Shown here in pieces: positions 1-6,625 of a DNA stretch of 9,628 bases. Position 1 is the stretch's first letter. The number at the start of each line of letters is the position of its first letter. Both the position numbers and the translations under genes were made by a program. Under the pieces are notes generated by a model. That model was not told the origin of the DNA. It searched no databases and saw only the letters and a program-made list of their open reading frames with translations. The stretch is from DASPXK01 sp035637315 (lineage in GTDB: Bacteria > Chloroflexota > UBA6077 > JACCZL01). Location of the stretch: positions 1-9,628 of the forward strand of contig DASPXK010000057.1 in the NCBI GenBank assembly GCA_035637315.1, given 5' to 3'.

Positions 1-267
1 CGCGGGCTGTATGCGAGCAACCAGACGGCGAGCGGGTTCGAGGTGCACGAGCTGCAGGGGGGCACCAGCGGGGTGGAGCTCGCCTATCGGGTGGTGGCCA
101 GGCGCAAGGACATCCCCGGGCCACGGCTGGAGAAGGTCAAGCTGCCCGAGCCGATCAAGGAGCTGATCAAGCCGGGCGTGTCAACAGCGCTCCCGGCCCA
201 TCCTGAGCCGGCCGACCTGCGCCCCGTGCTGGAGGAGACTCCGCGGCCAGAGCGAGACCGGCGCTGA
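1..267 (+). CDS. C-terminal fragment of a larger, probably secreted protein of unknown function
   Basis: The reading frame is open from the first base to the TGA at 265-267, so the start lies outside the window; 88 residues are visible. The segment from about residue 3 to 36 (LYASNQTASGFEVHELQGG, then TSGVELAYRVVARRKDI) resembles a C-terminal block I recall from many large bacterial proteins with beta-helix or beta-rich bodies, where it reads roughly 'LYVxNKTxxGFEVRELxGGTSN...YRIVAKRKD'. That recollection is from memory, not from a search. After it comes a tail rich in Pro, Lys and Glu (LEKVKLPEPIKELIK) with no recognisable domain. No catalytic residue can be assigned. The likeliest reading is the end of a surface or secreted protein whose body is upstream. 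The next gene on this strand starts 127 nt later and is probably independent. Confidence 0.7.
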   Translation, partial: RGLYASNQTASGFEVHELQGGTSGVELAYRVVARRKDIPGPRLEKVKLPEPIKELIKPGVSTALPAHPEPADLRPVLEETPRPERDRR

Positions 268-383
268 CTCCAGATCAGGCTCGACGCCCGCACGCAGGGC
301 TGAATCAGGGCGCGCACCGATGCGCTCGGCCGAGGCAGCGTCCGCGAGCATGCGGTATCCTAGCCCGCGGTGGACCACGACAC

Positions 384-389
384 GGGAGG
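384..389 (+). promoter_or_regulatory. Shine-Dalgarno site GGGAGG that sets the VOC gene start
   Basis: GGGAGG lies 5 nt before the ATG at 395. An in-frame ATG further upstream at 320 has no comparable site and would add 25 residues unlike the VOC family. This site therefore decides the start. Confidence 0.75.
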
Positions 390-394
390 GTGGC

Positions 395-802
395 ATGCAC
401 GTCTCGGCCATGGATCACATCGTGCTCAACGTTGCCGACGGCGAAGCGTCAGTGCGGTTCTACGCGGACGTGCTGGGGCTGGAGCCCGAGCGGCTGGAAC
501 GCTGGCGGGCCGGCGAGGTGCGCTTCCCATCCGTCCGCGTGAGCGACGCCACGATCATCGACCTGGTGCCGCTGCCCGAACCCGCCGACCGTCCGCCACG
601 ACGCCTCAACCTGGACCATTTCTGCCTGGTGATCGAGGGTGAGCTGGAGCCGGCGATCCGCGAGCTGGAGGGTCACGGCGTGACCATCGAGCGGGGACCA
701 GCCGTCCGCTCCGGCGCCCGTGGCGACGGGTACTCAGTCTACATCCGCGATCCGGACGACAACCTGATCGAGCTGAGGACCTACGCCACAGCCAGGCCTT
801 GA
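395..802 (+). CDS. VOC (vicinal oxygen chelate) / glyoxalase-fold protein
   Basis: A 135-aa protein of the glyoxalase/bleomycin-resistance/dioxygenase superfamily, the usual length for a two-module VOC domain. The first beta-alpha-beta module starts at MDHIVLNVAD (residues 6-15) and continues through VRFYADVLGLE (20-30). The second starts at LDHFCLVIE (73-81) and ends with YIRDPDDNLIELRTY (116-130). Candidate metal ligands are H8, H75 and E126, with D56 (in TIIDL) at the usual fourth position. The 'HVSAMDHIVLNV' opening and 'GDGYSVYIRDPDDNLIEL' end resemble proteins often labelled 'VOC family virulence protein', a name that does not establish function. The members do varied metal-assisted isomerisations, ring cleavages or thiol transfers, so the substrate is unknown. 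A second in-frame ATG at 410 is possible, but the GGGAGG site favours 395. It converges with the small gene at 833-1144, with 30 nt between them and no clear terminator. Confidence 0.88.
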   Translation: MHVSAMDHIVLNVADGEASVRFYADVLGLEPERLERWRAGEVRFPSVRVSDATIIDLVPLPEPADRPPRRLNLDHFCLVIEGELEPAIRELEGHGVTIERGPAVRSGARGDGYSVYIRDPDDNLIELRTYATARP

Positions 803-832
803 CCGCCGCGGCCGTCGCCCCACGGGAGCGGG

Positions 833-1144
833 TCAGCCGATGAGCGGCGCCTGATTGGCGGGCCAGGCCAGCGACTGACGGCGAATCAGCCCTTCTCGGG
901 CCAGCTGCAGAGCCAGGCGCTCGGCCTCCAGGTACGACGACACGTGGCAAGTGGTCCCGGCGTGGTCGTCAACGCGCCAGCGCGGCCGCGGCTGGGCATG
1001 CCCCTGATGGCCCTCCCGCGCGATCGTAACCGTCACGGTGTGCCATCCGTCCGTGAGGGTCAACTCGTCTCGGTCATGGCCTAGCACGACGCTGCCATGC
1101 CGCGCCCCCGCTCCAGCGGACGACCGCGGGACGAGATCTAGCAT
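833..1144 (-). CDS. Small hypothetical protein (103 aa)
   Basis: I do not recognise this family. The frame opens upstream to 1225, but the ATG at 1144-1142 is preceded by GGGAGG four bases away, so I start there; the stop is at 835-833. The protein is soluble-looking, with no signal peptide or membrane segment. It has a probable beta-strand region around residues 17-42 (SVVLGHDRDELTLTDGWHTV, then TVTI), a His-rich stretch at 46-61 with H46, H49 and H61, and a C66-H67 pair. A probable amphipathic helix follows at 71-88 (YLEAERLALQLAREGLIR). Nothing identifies a catalytic centre. It lies 120 nt downstream of the short-chain dehydrogenase on the same strand and may be the last gene of that row. 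The well-placed ribosome-binding site and organised residue pattern argue that it is real, but it could still be a chance frame in GC-rich DNA. Confidence 0.5.
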   Translation of the reverse strand: MLDLVPRSSAGAGARHGSVVLGHDRDELTLTDGWHTVTVTIAREGHQGHAQPRPRWRVDDHAGTTCHVSSYLEAERLALQLAREGLIRRQSLAWPANQAPLIG

Positions 1145-1148
1145 CACG

Positions 1149-1154
1149 CCTCCC
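1149..1154 (-). promoter_or_regulatory. Shine-Dalgarno site for the 103-aa hypothetical gene
   Basis: The minus strand reads GGGAGG followed by CGTG and then ATG at 1144. It matches the spacing and sequence seen before the VOC gene on the other strand, and it is the main reason to prefer this start over the longer frame from 1225. Confidence 0.6.
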
Positions 1155-1264
1155 GAGCTGGGCCGACGCGCTGGTGGCGCCGGTCCTTTTCGCGCCGTCG
1201 CGCCGTGTAGAGCGCTCAGGCGCACCCTTTAGGAAACGGAATTCGCAGGCGCTGGGTGACGGGG

Positions 1265-2098
1265 TCAGTCCTCGGCCGGCTCCACCCCCCGCGCGGCGAG
1301 GCGCGCCTCAAGGAAGGCATTCGGGTCCTGGGCCCGACTGACCAGAATCGGCCGGTGAGAAGGGTCGGCCAGGATGAAGAACCGCTCACCGCGGATGCCG
1401 TCGACGACGAGCTGGGCGACCTCGTCCGCCGTCATCAGCCGACTACCCTGGACCGTGGCCGCGACCGCGGTCTCGGCAGCTGCCCGTTCCGGGCTCATGC
1501 CAACGGTCCGCCCGGTCTCGTGGAGATTCGTGTCCACGCTGCCCGGGCAGAGCACCGATACGCCGATCCCGAATGGGCGGGCGTACAGCGCCAGCGCCTC
1601 TGAGAGCCCCACCACCGCGAATTTCGACGCGATGTAAGGGGCACCCTCGCCGGTCAGCGCGAGCAGTCCCGCGACGGAGGCGGTGTTGACGATGTAGCCG
1701 CTCCCGCGGGCTAGCATGTGTGGCAGGAAGGCCCGAATCCCACGCACCACTCCCAGCACGTTGACGCCCAGACACCACTCCCAGTCGGCGATCGAGATCT
1801 GCTCTAGCGCACCGCGCAGCACCACTCCGGCGTTGTTCATCAGGATGTCGACGTGCCCCATTTCGCCCAGCGCCGTCCGGGCCAGGCTCTCGACGCTGGC
1901 GTTGTCCGCGACGTCGCAATGGACGGCGAGGACGCGGCTGCCGAGGGCGGCTATCTCAGCCCGAGCCTCGTCCAGACGCCGCCGGTTGACGTCGGCCAGG
2001 ACGACGTCCGTCCCCAGCCGGGCCATCGCCACGGCGGTCGCCCGGCCGATCCCACTCGCACCGCCTGTGACCACGGCGACTTTGTTCTCGAAGTCCAC
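1265..2098 (-). CDS. Short-chain dehydrogenase/reductase (SDR), classical type
   Basis: A 277-aa NAD(P)-dependent oxidoreductase with a complete classical SDR signature. The dinucleotide-binding glycine motif is TGGASGIG (11-18). An acidic residue ends beta-2 (D36 in LADVN), which in this family usually favours NAD(H) over NADP(H). It also has the CDV motif (61-63), NNAG (88-91) and N113 in the GVNVLG segment. The catalytic triad is S141 (NTAS), Y155 and K159 (YIASK), followed by the PGSVDT loop (185-190). The substrate, an alcohol or ketone, cannot be read from the sequence. The start is GTG at 2098-2096, with GGTGAG five bases upstream; no ATG is better placed. The gene lies 39 nt downstream of the LLM oxidoreductase with a hairpin repeat between them, and probably shares its transcript. 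Two consecutive redox genes suggest a common pathway, but that is inference. Confidence 0.95.
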   Translation of the reverse strand: MDFENKVAVVTGGASGIGRATAVAMARLGTDVVLADVNRRRLDEARAEIAALGSRVLAVHCDVADNASVESLARTALGEMGHVDILMNNAGVVLRGALEQISIADWEWCLGVNVLGVVRGIRAFLPHMLARGSGYIVNTASVAGLLALTGEGAPYIASKFAVVGLSEALALYARPFGIGVSVLCPGSVDTNLHETGRTVGMSPERAAAETAVAATVQGSRLMTADEVAQLVVDGIRGERFFILADPSHRPILVSRAQDPNAFLEARLAARGVEPAED

Positions 2099-2113
2099 GT
2101 TGGCTCACCAGGT

Positions 2114-2149
2114 CCCCCTTCCCTTCAGGGAAGGGGGCTAGGGGGTTAG
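2114..2149. repeat. C/G-rich palindromic repeat between the LLM and SDR genes
   Basis: A perfect 10-bp inverted repeat, CCCCCTTCCC (2114-2123) and GGGAAGGGGG (2128-2137), encloses the loop TTCA. It is followed by the G-rich tail CTAGGGGGTTAGG. It sits exactly between two minus-strand genes, and the tail forms the end of the LLM gene: the minus strand reads AAC CTA ACC CCC TAG, encoding the last residues and stop. From memory, similar CCTAACCCCCTAGCCCCC palindromes are dispersed in Chloroflexota and some other genomes; this was not searched. There is no T-run, so a classical intrinsic terminator is unlikely. It could influence mRNA stability or relative expression of LLM and SDR. The element at 7986-8036 looks like a relative. 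Confidence 0.8.
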
Positions 2150-3097
2150 GTTTCGCATCACCTCGCGGGCGACGAGCTCCAGGGCGTCGAAGTCGTCCTG
2201 GTCGTTGTGTTGGAGTATCACGCGCTGGACGCCCTCGGCGGCCAGGGACCGCAGCGCATCGGCTATCTGTTCAGGCGTCCCGACGCGCCAGCCGATCGAC
2301 TTCAGGTAGCTAGGAACCTGCGCCGCGTCCAGCCCGGCCAGGCTCGGAATGAGCCTCTGCAGGGCGGCGGCGCGCTCGGCCAGCTCAGGCTCGTCGCGAC
2401 CGATCAGGTACGCCGTCGACAGGCAGTGAACGATCTGGCCGGGGTCGCGGTTGATCTCGCGGCAGAGCTCGGCCAGCCGCTCGCGCCGCGCGCGGTAGGC
2501 TAATGGGTCGAGTCCGCCGGACACGTCCCACTCGTCGGCGTGGCGGGCGACGATCCGCAGCGCGCCGTCGCCCGCGCCGCCGACGAGCAGCGGCAGGCGG
2601 GGCCGCTGGACCGGCTTCGGGCGCGGATCGGCGCCCTCCAGTCGATAGTAGCGGCCGCTGAAATGGGCCGCCTCGTCGCCGAGCAGACGAGCGATCACCT
2701 CGATCCCCTCCTCGAGCATCTCCAGCCGCCGATTCAGGGGCGGGAAGGGAAGCCCGAACGCCCGATGCTCGGCCGCATTCCAACCGGCCCCCAGGCCCAG
2801 GACGAGCCGCCCGCCGCTGAGGGTGTCCAGCGCGGCTGCCATCCGCGCCAGCACGGACGGATGCCGAAATGTGATCGGGCAGACCAGCGGTCCGAAGCGC
2901 AGGCGCGTCGTCTCGGCCGCCGTCAGGGCCAGCGCAGCCCAGGTCTCCAGCGACTCACGCCCGGCGTCGATGTTTGACATAAAATGGTCCGAGCGCCACA
3001 ATGACTCGAAGCCCAGCCGCTCGACGGCAGCCACGATCTGCCGCCACAGCGTCCAGCCGTGTCCCTCCTGGCCCTCGATCAAGATACCGAGCCTCAT
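2138..3097 (-). CDS. LLM-class (luciferase-like) flavin oxidoreductase, probably F420-dependent
   Basis: A 319-aa TIM-barrel oxidoreductase of the bacterial luciferase-like superfamily, close to the usual length for single-domain F420-dependent members. It opens with MRLGILIEGQ, followed by GFESLWRSDHF (29-39), GPLVCPITFRHPSVLARMAA (69-88) and the hallmark GGRLVLGLGAGWN (95-107). Further on are GRYYRLEG (148-155), the probable phosphate-binding segment PLLVGGAGDGALRIVARHAD (169-188) and GTPEQIADALRSLAAEGV (273-290). Cofactor choice between F420 and FMN is inferred from similarity; the substrate is unknown. The frame is open for 549 nt upstream of the ATG at 3097, but that part is a low-complexity shadow of the preceding glycosyltransferase gene. 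TGAGGAGG, overlapping that gene's stop, gives a ribosome site about 12 nt upstream, rather distant. The gap between genes is 17 nt, so co-transcription with 3115-4182 is likely. The last codons come from the palindromic repeat. Confidence 0.93.
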   Translation of the reverse strand: MRLGILIEGQEGHGWTLWRQIVAAVERLGFESLWRSDHFMSNIDAGRESLETWAALALTAAETTRLRFGPLVCPITFRHPSVLARMAAALDTLSGGRLVLGLGAGWNAAEHRAFGLPFPPLNRRLEMLEEGIEVIARLLGDEAAHFSGRYYRLEGADPRPKPVQRPRLPLLVGGAGDGALRIVARHADEWDVSGGLDPLAYRARRERLAELCREINRDPGQIVHCLSTAYLIGRDEPELAERAAALQRLIPSLAGLDAAQVPSYLKSIGWRVGTPEQIADALRSLAAEGVQRVILQHNDQDDFDALELVAREVMRNLTP

Positions 3098-3114
3098 CTG
3101 CTCGCCGCGCCTCC

Positions 3115-4182
3115 TCAGACCACTTCGCGGATCGCGCCGAAGAACATACTGGCCGCCTCCTCCCAGGTCGGGCGGCTTAGCGCTCGGAGCCGGGCTGCCG
3201 CCCCGAGGCGCTGGCGCAATTCCTCGTCGGCCGCCAGGCGACCCAGCGCCTCCGCCAGGCCCTGGATATCGCCCGGGGCTACGATCAGCCCCTCGCGCTC
3301 GTTGTCGGCCAGGTAGGGCAGGTTGCCGGCCCGCCAACCGACGACGGGCAGCCCGGCCGCCATCGCCTCGCCGTAGACAGTGCCATACGGCTCCTTGAGG
3401 CTGGGCAGCACGAAGCCGTCCGCCGCCTGGTACAGCGCCGCCACGCCGGGCAGGGGCAGCGGGCCGTGGACCACCACCCGCCCGTTCAAGTCCGCCCTGG
3501 CGAGCCGGGCGCGCAGGCGGGCCGCGTAGCGGGGGTCGGCGCGGTCGTCTCCGACCAGGTGCAAGGTCGCCGCGTCGGATGGCAGGCGGGCGACCGCCTC
3601 GAGCAGGCTGTGGATGCCCTTGCGTTCGATCCAGTTTCCGACGCATACGAACGCCACCCGACGCCCCAGCCGCGGGTCGTCTGGTGGCGGACCTGCCGCC
3701 GACGAGACGTCGCGACCTGGCGGCACCACTCGCAGGCGCTGTGGCGGCACACCCTCACGGACGAGCTGCTCAGCCAGCGAGTCGCTGGCAACCAGCAGGC
3801 GCCGGGCTCGTCGGTATGCCAGACGGTCCAGCCAGGCCTGGATCGCGGTCCGGACGTTGCCGAAATCGATCCCGCCAGGAGGCTGGTGCAGCATCCCCAG
3901 CAACGGGAGCCGAGACGGCCGCGCGAGCAGCCACGGCCCCATGAACGCGGCCGCGATACTATCCAGGACGAGCGCGTGCGCCCCCGAGCGCTCGACCTGC
4001 CCGGCCAGGCGCGGGGCGTCGAGGGTGGCGAGCGGAAATTGACGCTCCTGAAAAGAGAAGAACTCGACCCGGGCGGCATGGCGCGGGGCCGCCTCGGCCA
4101 TCCTGCGGTGGTAGAGATACCCCCCGCTCAGGCGAGCCGGATCCCCCAGGGTCAGCAAGGCGACCACTAGCGTGCGGGTCAT
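3115..4182 (-). CDS. GT4-family glycosyltransferase (GT-B fold)
   Basis: A 355-aa retaining glycosyltransferase of the GT4 type, acting at the cytoplasmic face of the membrane to move a sugar from a nucleotide sugar to an acceptor. The N-terminal acceptor domain begins MTRTLVVALLTLGDP and includes GGYLYHRRMAE (20-30), LLGMLHQPPGG (94-104) and VASDSLAEQLVREGV (131-145). The C-terminal donor domain starts with FVCVGNWIERKG (178-189). It carries the EX7E motif E264...E272 (EPYGTVYGE), then AMAAGLPVVGW (273-283), the expected place for sugar-nucleotide contacts. The first beta-strand lacks the usual glycine-rich loop of many GT4 enzymes but has GG at 20-21. The ATG at 4182 has GGAG eight bases upstream. 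Sugar and acceptor are unknown. It is the first gene of the leftward row and overlaps head to head by 11 bp with another GT4 gene on the opposite strand. Confidence 0.93.
   Translation of the reverse strand: MTRTLVVALLTLGDPARLSGGYLYHRRMAEAAPRHAARVEFFSFQERQFPLATLDAPRLAGQVERSGAHALVLDSIAAAFMGPWLLARPSRLPLLGMLHQPPGGIDFGNVRTAIQAWLDRLAYRRARRLLVASDSLAEQLVREGVPPQRLRVVPPGRDVSSAAGPPPDDPRLGRRVAFVCVGNWIERKGIHSLLEAVARLPSDAATLHLVGDDRADPRYAARLRARLARADLNGRVVVHGPLPLPGVAALYQAADGFVLPSLKEPYGTVYGEAMAAGLPVVGWRAGNLPYLADNEREGLIVAPGDIQGLAEALGRLAADEELRQRLGAAARLRALSRPTWEEAASMFFGAIREVV
4172..4182. other. 11-bp head-to-head overlap of two divergent GT4 genes
   Basis: The minus-strand ATG at 4182-4180 lies inside the plus-strand gene that starts with GTG at 4172-4174, so the two coding regions share 11 bp at their 5' ends. 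The plus frame has an upstream stop at 4112-4114 and no other ATG or GTG between it and 4172, so its start cannot be moved upstream. Moving either start inward would remove the first beta-strand. Each gene's promoter must lie within the other gene. Confidence 0.7.
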
Positions 4183-5263
4183 TCACGTAGCTCCGACGCC
4201 ATTTGGCGCGACCGGACTGCTCGGCGGCGGCGAGCGCTACCCGCTCGAGCTGGCTCGCGCGCTGGCTGCTGAGACCGACTGCGAGCTGGTCACTTTCGGG
4301 CGCCGCCCGAACGAGGTCCCCGACCCGTCTGGCCTCCAAATCCGGACCCTGCCGGCGCTCGCCTACCTCGGCGGCCATCCGGCCCATCCGCTGGCCCCCG
4401 GCCTGCCGGGCGCCCTGGCCCACGCCGACCTCGTCCACACCCATCATATGCGCAGCACACCCAGCCGTCTAGCTGCCCTCGCTGCCCGAATCCGAGGCCA
4501 GCCGGTCGTGGTCACCGACCACGGCCTCCAGGGCGGTGACTGGGCTGGGCTGCTTCCCCGTCTGTTCCAGCGCTTCCTGACCGTGTCGGCCTACTCGGCT
4601 CGCGAGCTGCGCGCCCCACCCAGGCGGACTCGAGTCATCTACGGCGGCGCGGACCCCGAGCGGTTTAGGCTGGACCCGGCCGCTACGCGTCGGGGAGTGC
4701 TGTTCGTCGGGCGGCTCACGCCTCACAAGGGCGTCGAGCGGCTGATCGAGGCATTGCCAGGCGGAGCGCAGCTGCGAGTTGCTGGCTCGGCCGGCCACGA
4801 TCGCGCCCTGCCTGAGCGTGCCTATCCGCTGCTCCTGCGCCGGCTGGCCTCCGTCCGCGACGTGACGTTTCTCGGGCCTGTGCCCGACGACAGGCTGCCC
4901 TCGCTCTATAGCGAGGCGGCCGTTCTGGCGCTGCCGTCGGTCCAGCGGACCTGTTACGGTCGATGGGTTCCCGTTTCTGAGCTGCTGGGGCTGGCGGCGC
5001 TCGAGGCGATGGCAAGCGGCACGCCGGTGGTCTGCAGCCGCCTGGGCGGCCTGCCGGAGGTGGTTCGAGATGGGTTGACGGGCTTTCTGGTCGAGCCGGG
5101 CGACGGCGACCAGCTGCGCGAGCGGCTCGCCCAGGTGCTGAACGACCCGAACCTCGCGGCCCGCCTCGGTCGCAATGCCCGCGAGCTCGTGCTGGAGCGC
5201 TTCACCTGGCAAAAATGCGCCCGGCGCTGCCTGGCGGCTTACGGGGAGCTGGTCGGCGGCTAG
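4172..5263 (+). CDS. GT4-family glycosyltransferase (GT-B fold), second copy type
   Basis: A 363-aa retaining glycosyltransferase, distinct from the divergent neighbour. The N-terminal domain starts MRVIHVAPTPFG, followed by the glycine loop GATGLLGGGERYPLELARAL (12-31), DLVHTHHMRS (86-95) and VVVTDHGLQGGDW (112-124). The donor domain has GVLFVGRLTPHKGVERLIEAL (175-195), LYSEAAVLALPSV (245-257), EX7E as E270...E278 (ELLGLAALE), then AMASGTPVVCSRLGG and a C-terminal helical end. Between LPSV and the first Glu there is a longer loop, QRTCYGRWVPVS (258-269), that the neighbour lacks; it resembles a GT4 subgroup with 'RxxYG...VpELLGL', from memory. Donor and acceptor sugars are unknown. The only possible start is GTG at 4172, with a poor Shine-Dalgarno (AAGG at 4157-4160, 11 nt away). 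The first M16 gene begins 39 nt after its stop, so a shared transcript is plausible. Confidence 0.93.
   Translation: MRVIHVAPTPFGATGLLGGGERYPLELARALAAETDCELVTFGRRPNEVPDPSGLQIRTLPALAYLGGHPAHPLAPGLPGALAHADLVHTHHMRSTPSRLAALAARIRGQPVVVTDHGLQGGDWAGLLPRLFQRFLTVSAYSARELRAPPRRTRVIYGGADPERFRLDPAATRRGVLFVGRLTPHKGVERLIEALPGGAQLRVAGSAGHDRALPERAYPLLLRRLASVRDVTFLGPVPDDRLPSLYSEAAVLALPSVQRTCYGRWVPVSELLGLAALEAMASGTPVVCSRLGGLPEVVRDGLTGFLVEPGDGDQLRERLAQVLNDPNLAARLGRNARELVLERFTWQKCARRCLAAYGELVGG
4191..4194 (-). promoter_or_regulatory. Shine-Dalgarno site of the leftward GT4 gene
   Basis: On the minus strand GGAG precedes the ATG at 4182 by 8 nt, supporting that start. The site lies inside the coding region of the opposite gene, so the head-to-head overlap is not simply an over-long start call on this side. 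Confidence 0.55.
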
Positions 5264-5302
5264 AATGTCGTCAGGGAGCAAGTGCGCTTCGCGAGGTGAG
5301 AT

Positions 5303-6625
5303 GTGGCCTGGCGCAGCGGGCTCATCGGCTGCGGCCTGGCGATCGGGATGATGGCCAGCCAGCTCCCGCCTGCCTACTCGGCCCCGCCGGCGCCAGAACG
5401 CTCCCAGCTCGCCAACGGGATCACCGTCGTCACCCGCCAGCGCCCGGCGAGCCAGGTCGTGGCGGTCGACTTCGTGGTGCGCGCCGGCGCGCGCTATGAG
5501 GACGAGGAGACATCCAGCGCGGCCCATATGCTGGAGCACGTCCTGATGCTGGGCACCCAGAAGCGACCCTCGCGCGACCAACTGCTGCGGTCGATCACCT
5601 CGCGGGGCGGCGACCTCGGCGCGACGGCCGGTCGAGAGATCCTGGAGGTCCCTCTAACCATAGCCCTGCCCGATCTGGAGCTCGGGCTGGACGTGCTGCG
5701 CGACGTGGTCACGGCCTCTCTGTTCGACGAGCGGGCGTTCGAGGCCGAGCGTCAGGTCGTCCTCCATGAGCTGGACGATCGCGAGGATGAGCCCGAGACA
5801 CAGGCTGGCGACGTGCTCGCCGATACCATCTTCGATGGACATCCGCTGCGCCATCGACCCACTGGGACCCGCGAAGGCGTTATCGGGCTGAGCGCCGGAC
5901 AGATCCGCCAGTTCTGGATTGAGCGTCTGGTGGGTGGCAACATCGCGATCGTCGTCGTCAGTGGGCTGGAGCATGCATCGGTCGTCGAGCGTCTGGCAGC
6001 CAGCTTCGGCGATCTCCCGGCCGGCCCGCTCCCGCCTCGTAATTTGGCCGCCTTCCCCGTCGCCGGGCCCAAGCAGACCGACCTGTCGGCCGGCTCCGAT
6101 CAGGCCCACATCTTCGTCGGCGCCCCGGTCTCAGGCGTGGGCTCGGCCGATCGAGCCGCGCTCCGAATCGCCAAATCCGTCCTCAGCCGCGGCAGCGGTC
6201 GCCTGTACACCGAGATCCGCGATAAGCGCGGCCTCGCGTACTCGACGTACGCCGCGCTCGCCCAGTACGTCGACGGTGGCCTGTTCTACGTGTACGCCGG
6301 GACGGAGGGAGGCAATGCCGACACGGTTCTGGCCCTGCTTCACTCCGAGCTAGCCCGACTCCGCGAGCAGTCAGTCGGCGACGCCGAGCTGAACCAGGCC
6401 ATCGGCGCCGAGATCGGCTCTCAGATCGTCAACGAGGAGGCGAGCGGAGCCGAGGCCGGCTCCTTGGCGCGAGCGGAGATGTTCGGGACGCCGCCACGCG
6501 AGGTGGAGCAAGCTCAGCTCCGTGCGGTGACGGCGGCCGACGTCCAGCGCGTGGCTCGCACGTACCTCGCCCCGGACCGCCTCACGGTGGTGATGACTCG
6601 GCCGGGTGAGGAAGCCGAGCGGTGA
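5303..6625 (+). CDS. M16 (pitrilysin) family zinc peptidase-like subunit A, with the R/Y pair
   Basis: A 440-aa protein of the M16B type, one N-terminal and one C-terminal M16 domain. The inverted zinc motif HMLEH (75-79) is intact, and E156 in VVLHELDD lies 76 residues later, as expected for the third zinc ligand. The conserved NAxT substrate-side motif after the GG is degenerate: GGDLGATA (102-109), with Gly replacing Asn and Ala replacing Thr. The C-terminal domain carries LYTEIRDKRGLAYS (301-314), whose R306 and Y313 have the 7-residue spacing of the R/Y pair that orients substrate in M16 enzymes. The N terminus has an Arg, then a hydrophobic run (about 6-21) and AYSAPP, which looks like a signal peptide. 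The start is GTG at 5303 with AGGTG six bases upstream; starting at Met16 or Met17 would destroy the signal. It is translationally coupled to the next gene, a same-length paralogue. Confidence 0.93.
   Translation: MAWRSGLIGCGLAIGMMASQLPPAYSAPPAPERSQLANGITVVTRQRPASQVVAVDFVVRAGARYEDEETSSAAHMLEHVLMLGTQKRPSRDQLLRSITSRGGDLGATAGREILEVPLTIALPDLELGLDVLRDVVTASLFDERAFEAERQVVLHELDDREDEPETQAGDVLADTIFDGHPLRHRPTGTREGVIGLSAGQIRQFWIERLVGGNIAIVVVSGLEHASVVERLAASFGDLPAGPLPPRNLAAFPVAGPKQTDLSAGSDQAHIFVGAPVSGVGSADRAALRIAKSVLSRGSGRLYTEIRDKRGLAYSTYAALAQYVDGGLFYVYAGTEGGNADTVLALLHSELARLREQSVGDAELNQAIGAEIGSQIVNEEASGAEAGSLARAEMFGTPPREVEQAQLRAVTAADVQRVARTYLAPDRLTVVMTRPGEEAER

Noticed and set aside
286..300. GCCC/GGGC inverted repeat after the first partial gene as a terminator
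   Set aside because: The stem is only 4 bp and no T-run follows.
356..361. TATCCT as a -10 box for the VOC gene
   Set aside because: No -35-like sequence lies at the proper distance, and one partial match is expected by chance.
320..394. Upstream ATG that would extend the VOC protein by 25 residues
   Set aside because: There is no ribosome site before 320, the added residues are unlike the family, and GGGAGG sits ideally before the ATG at 395.
3098..3646. N-terminal extension of the LLM reading frame by 183 residues
   Set aside because: It is Arg/Pro/Gly-rich low-complexity sequence in another frame of the well-supported glycosyltransferase gene on the same strand. The LLM family begins at the MRLGILIEG start at 3097.
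3466..4170. 234-codon plus-strand frame opposite the leftward glycosyltransferase
   Set aside because: It is antisense to a gene with full GT4 motifs and has no motif of its own.
4469..5581. 370-codon antisense frame opposite the second glycosyltransferase and the first M16 gene
   Set aside because: It spans two clearly coding genes, has composition biased to Arg/Ala/His/Gln with no family motif, and is expected in DNA this GC-rich.
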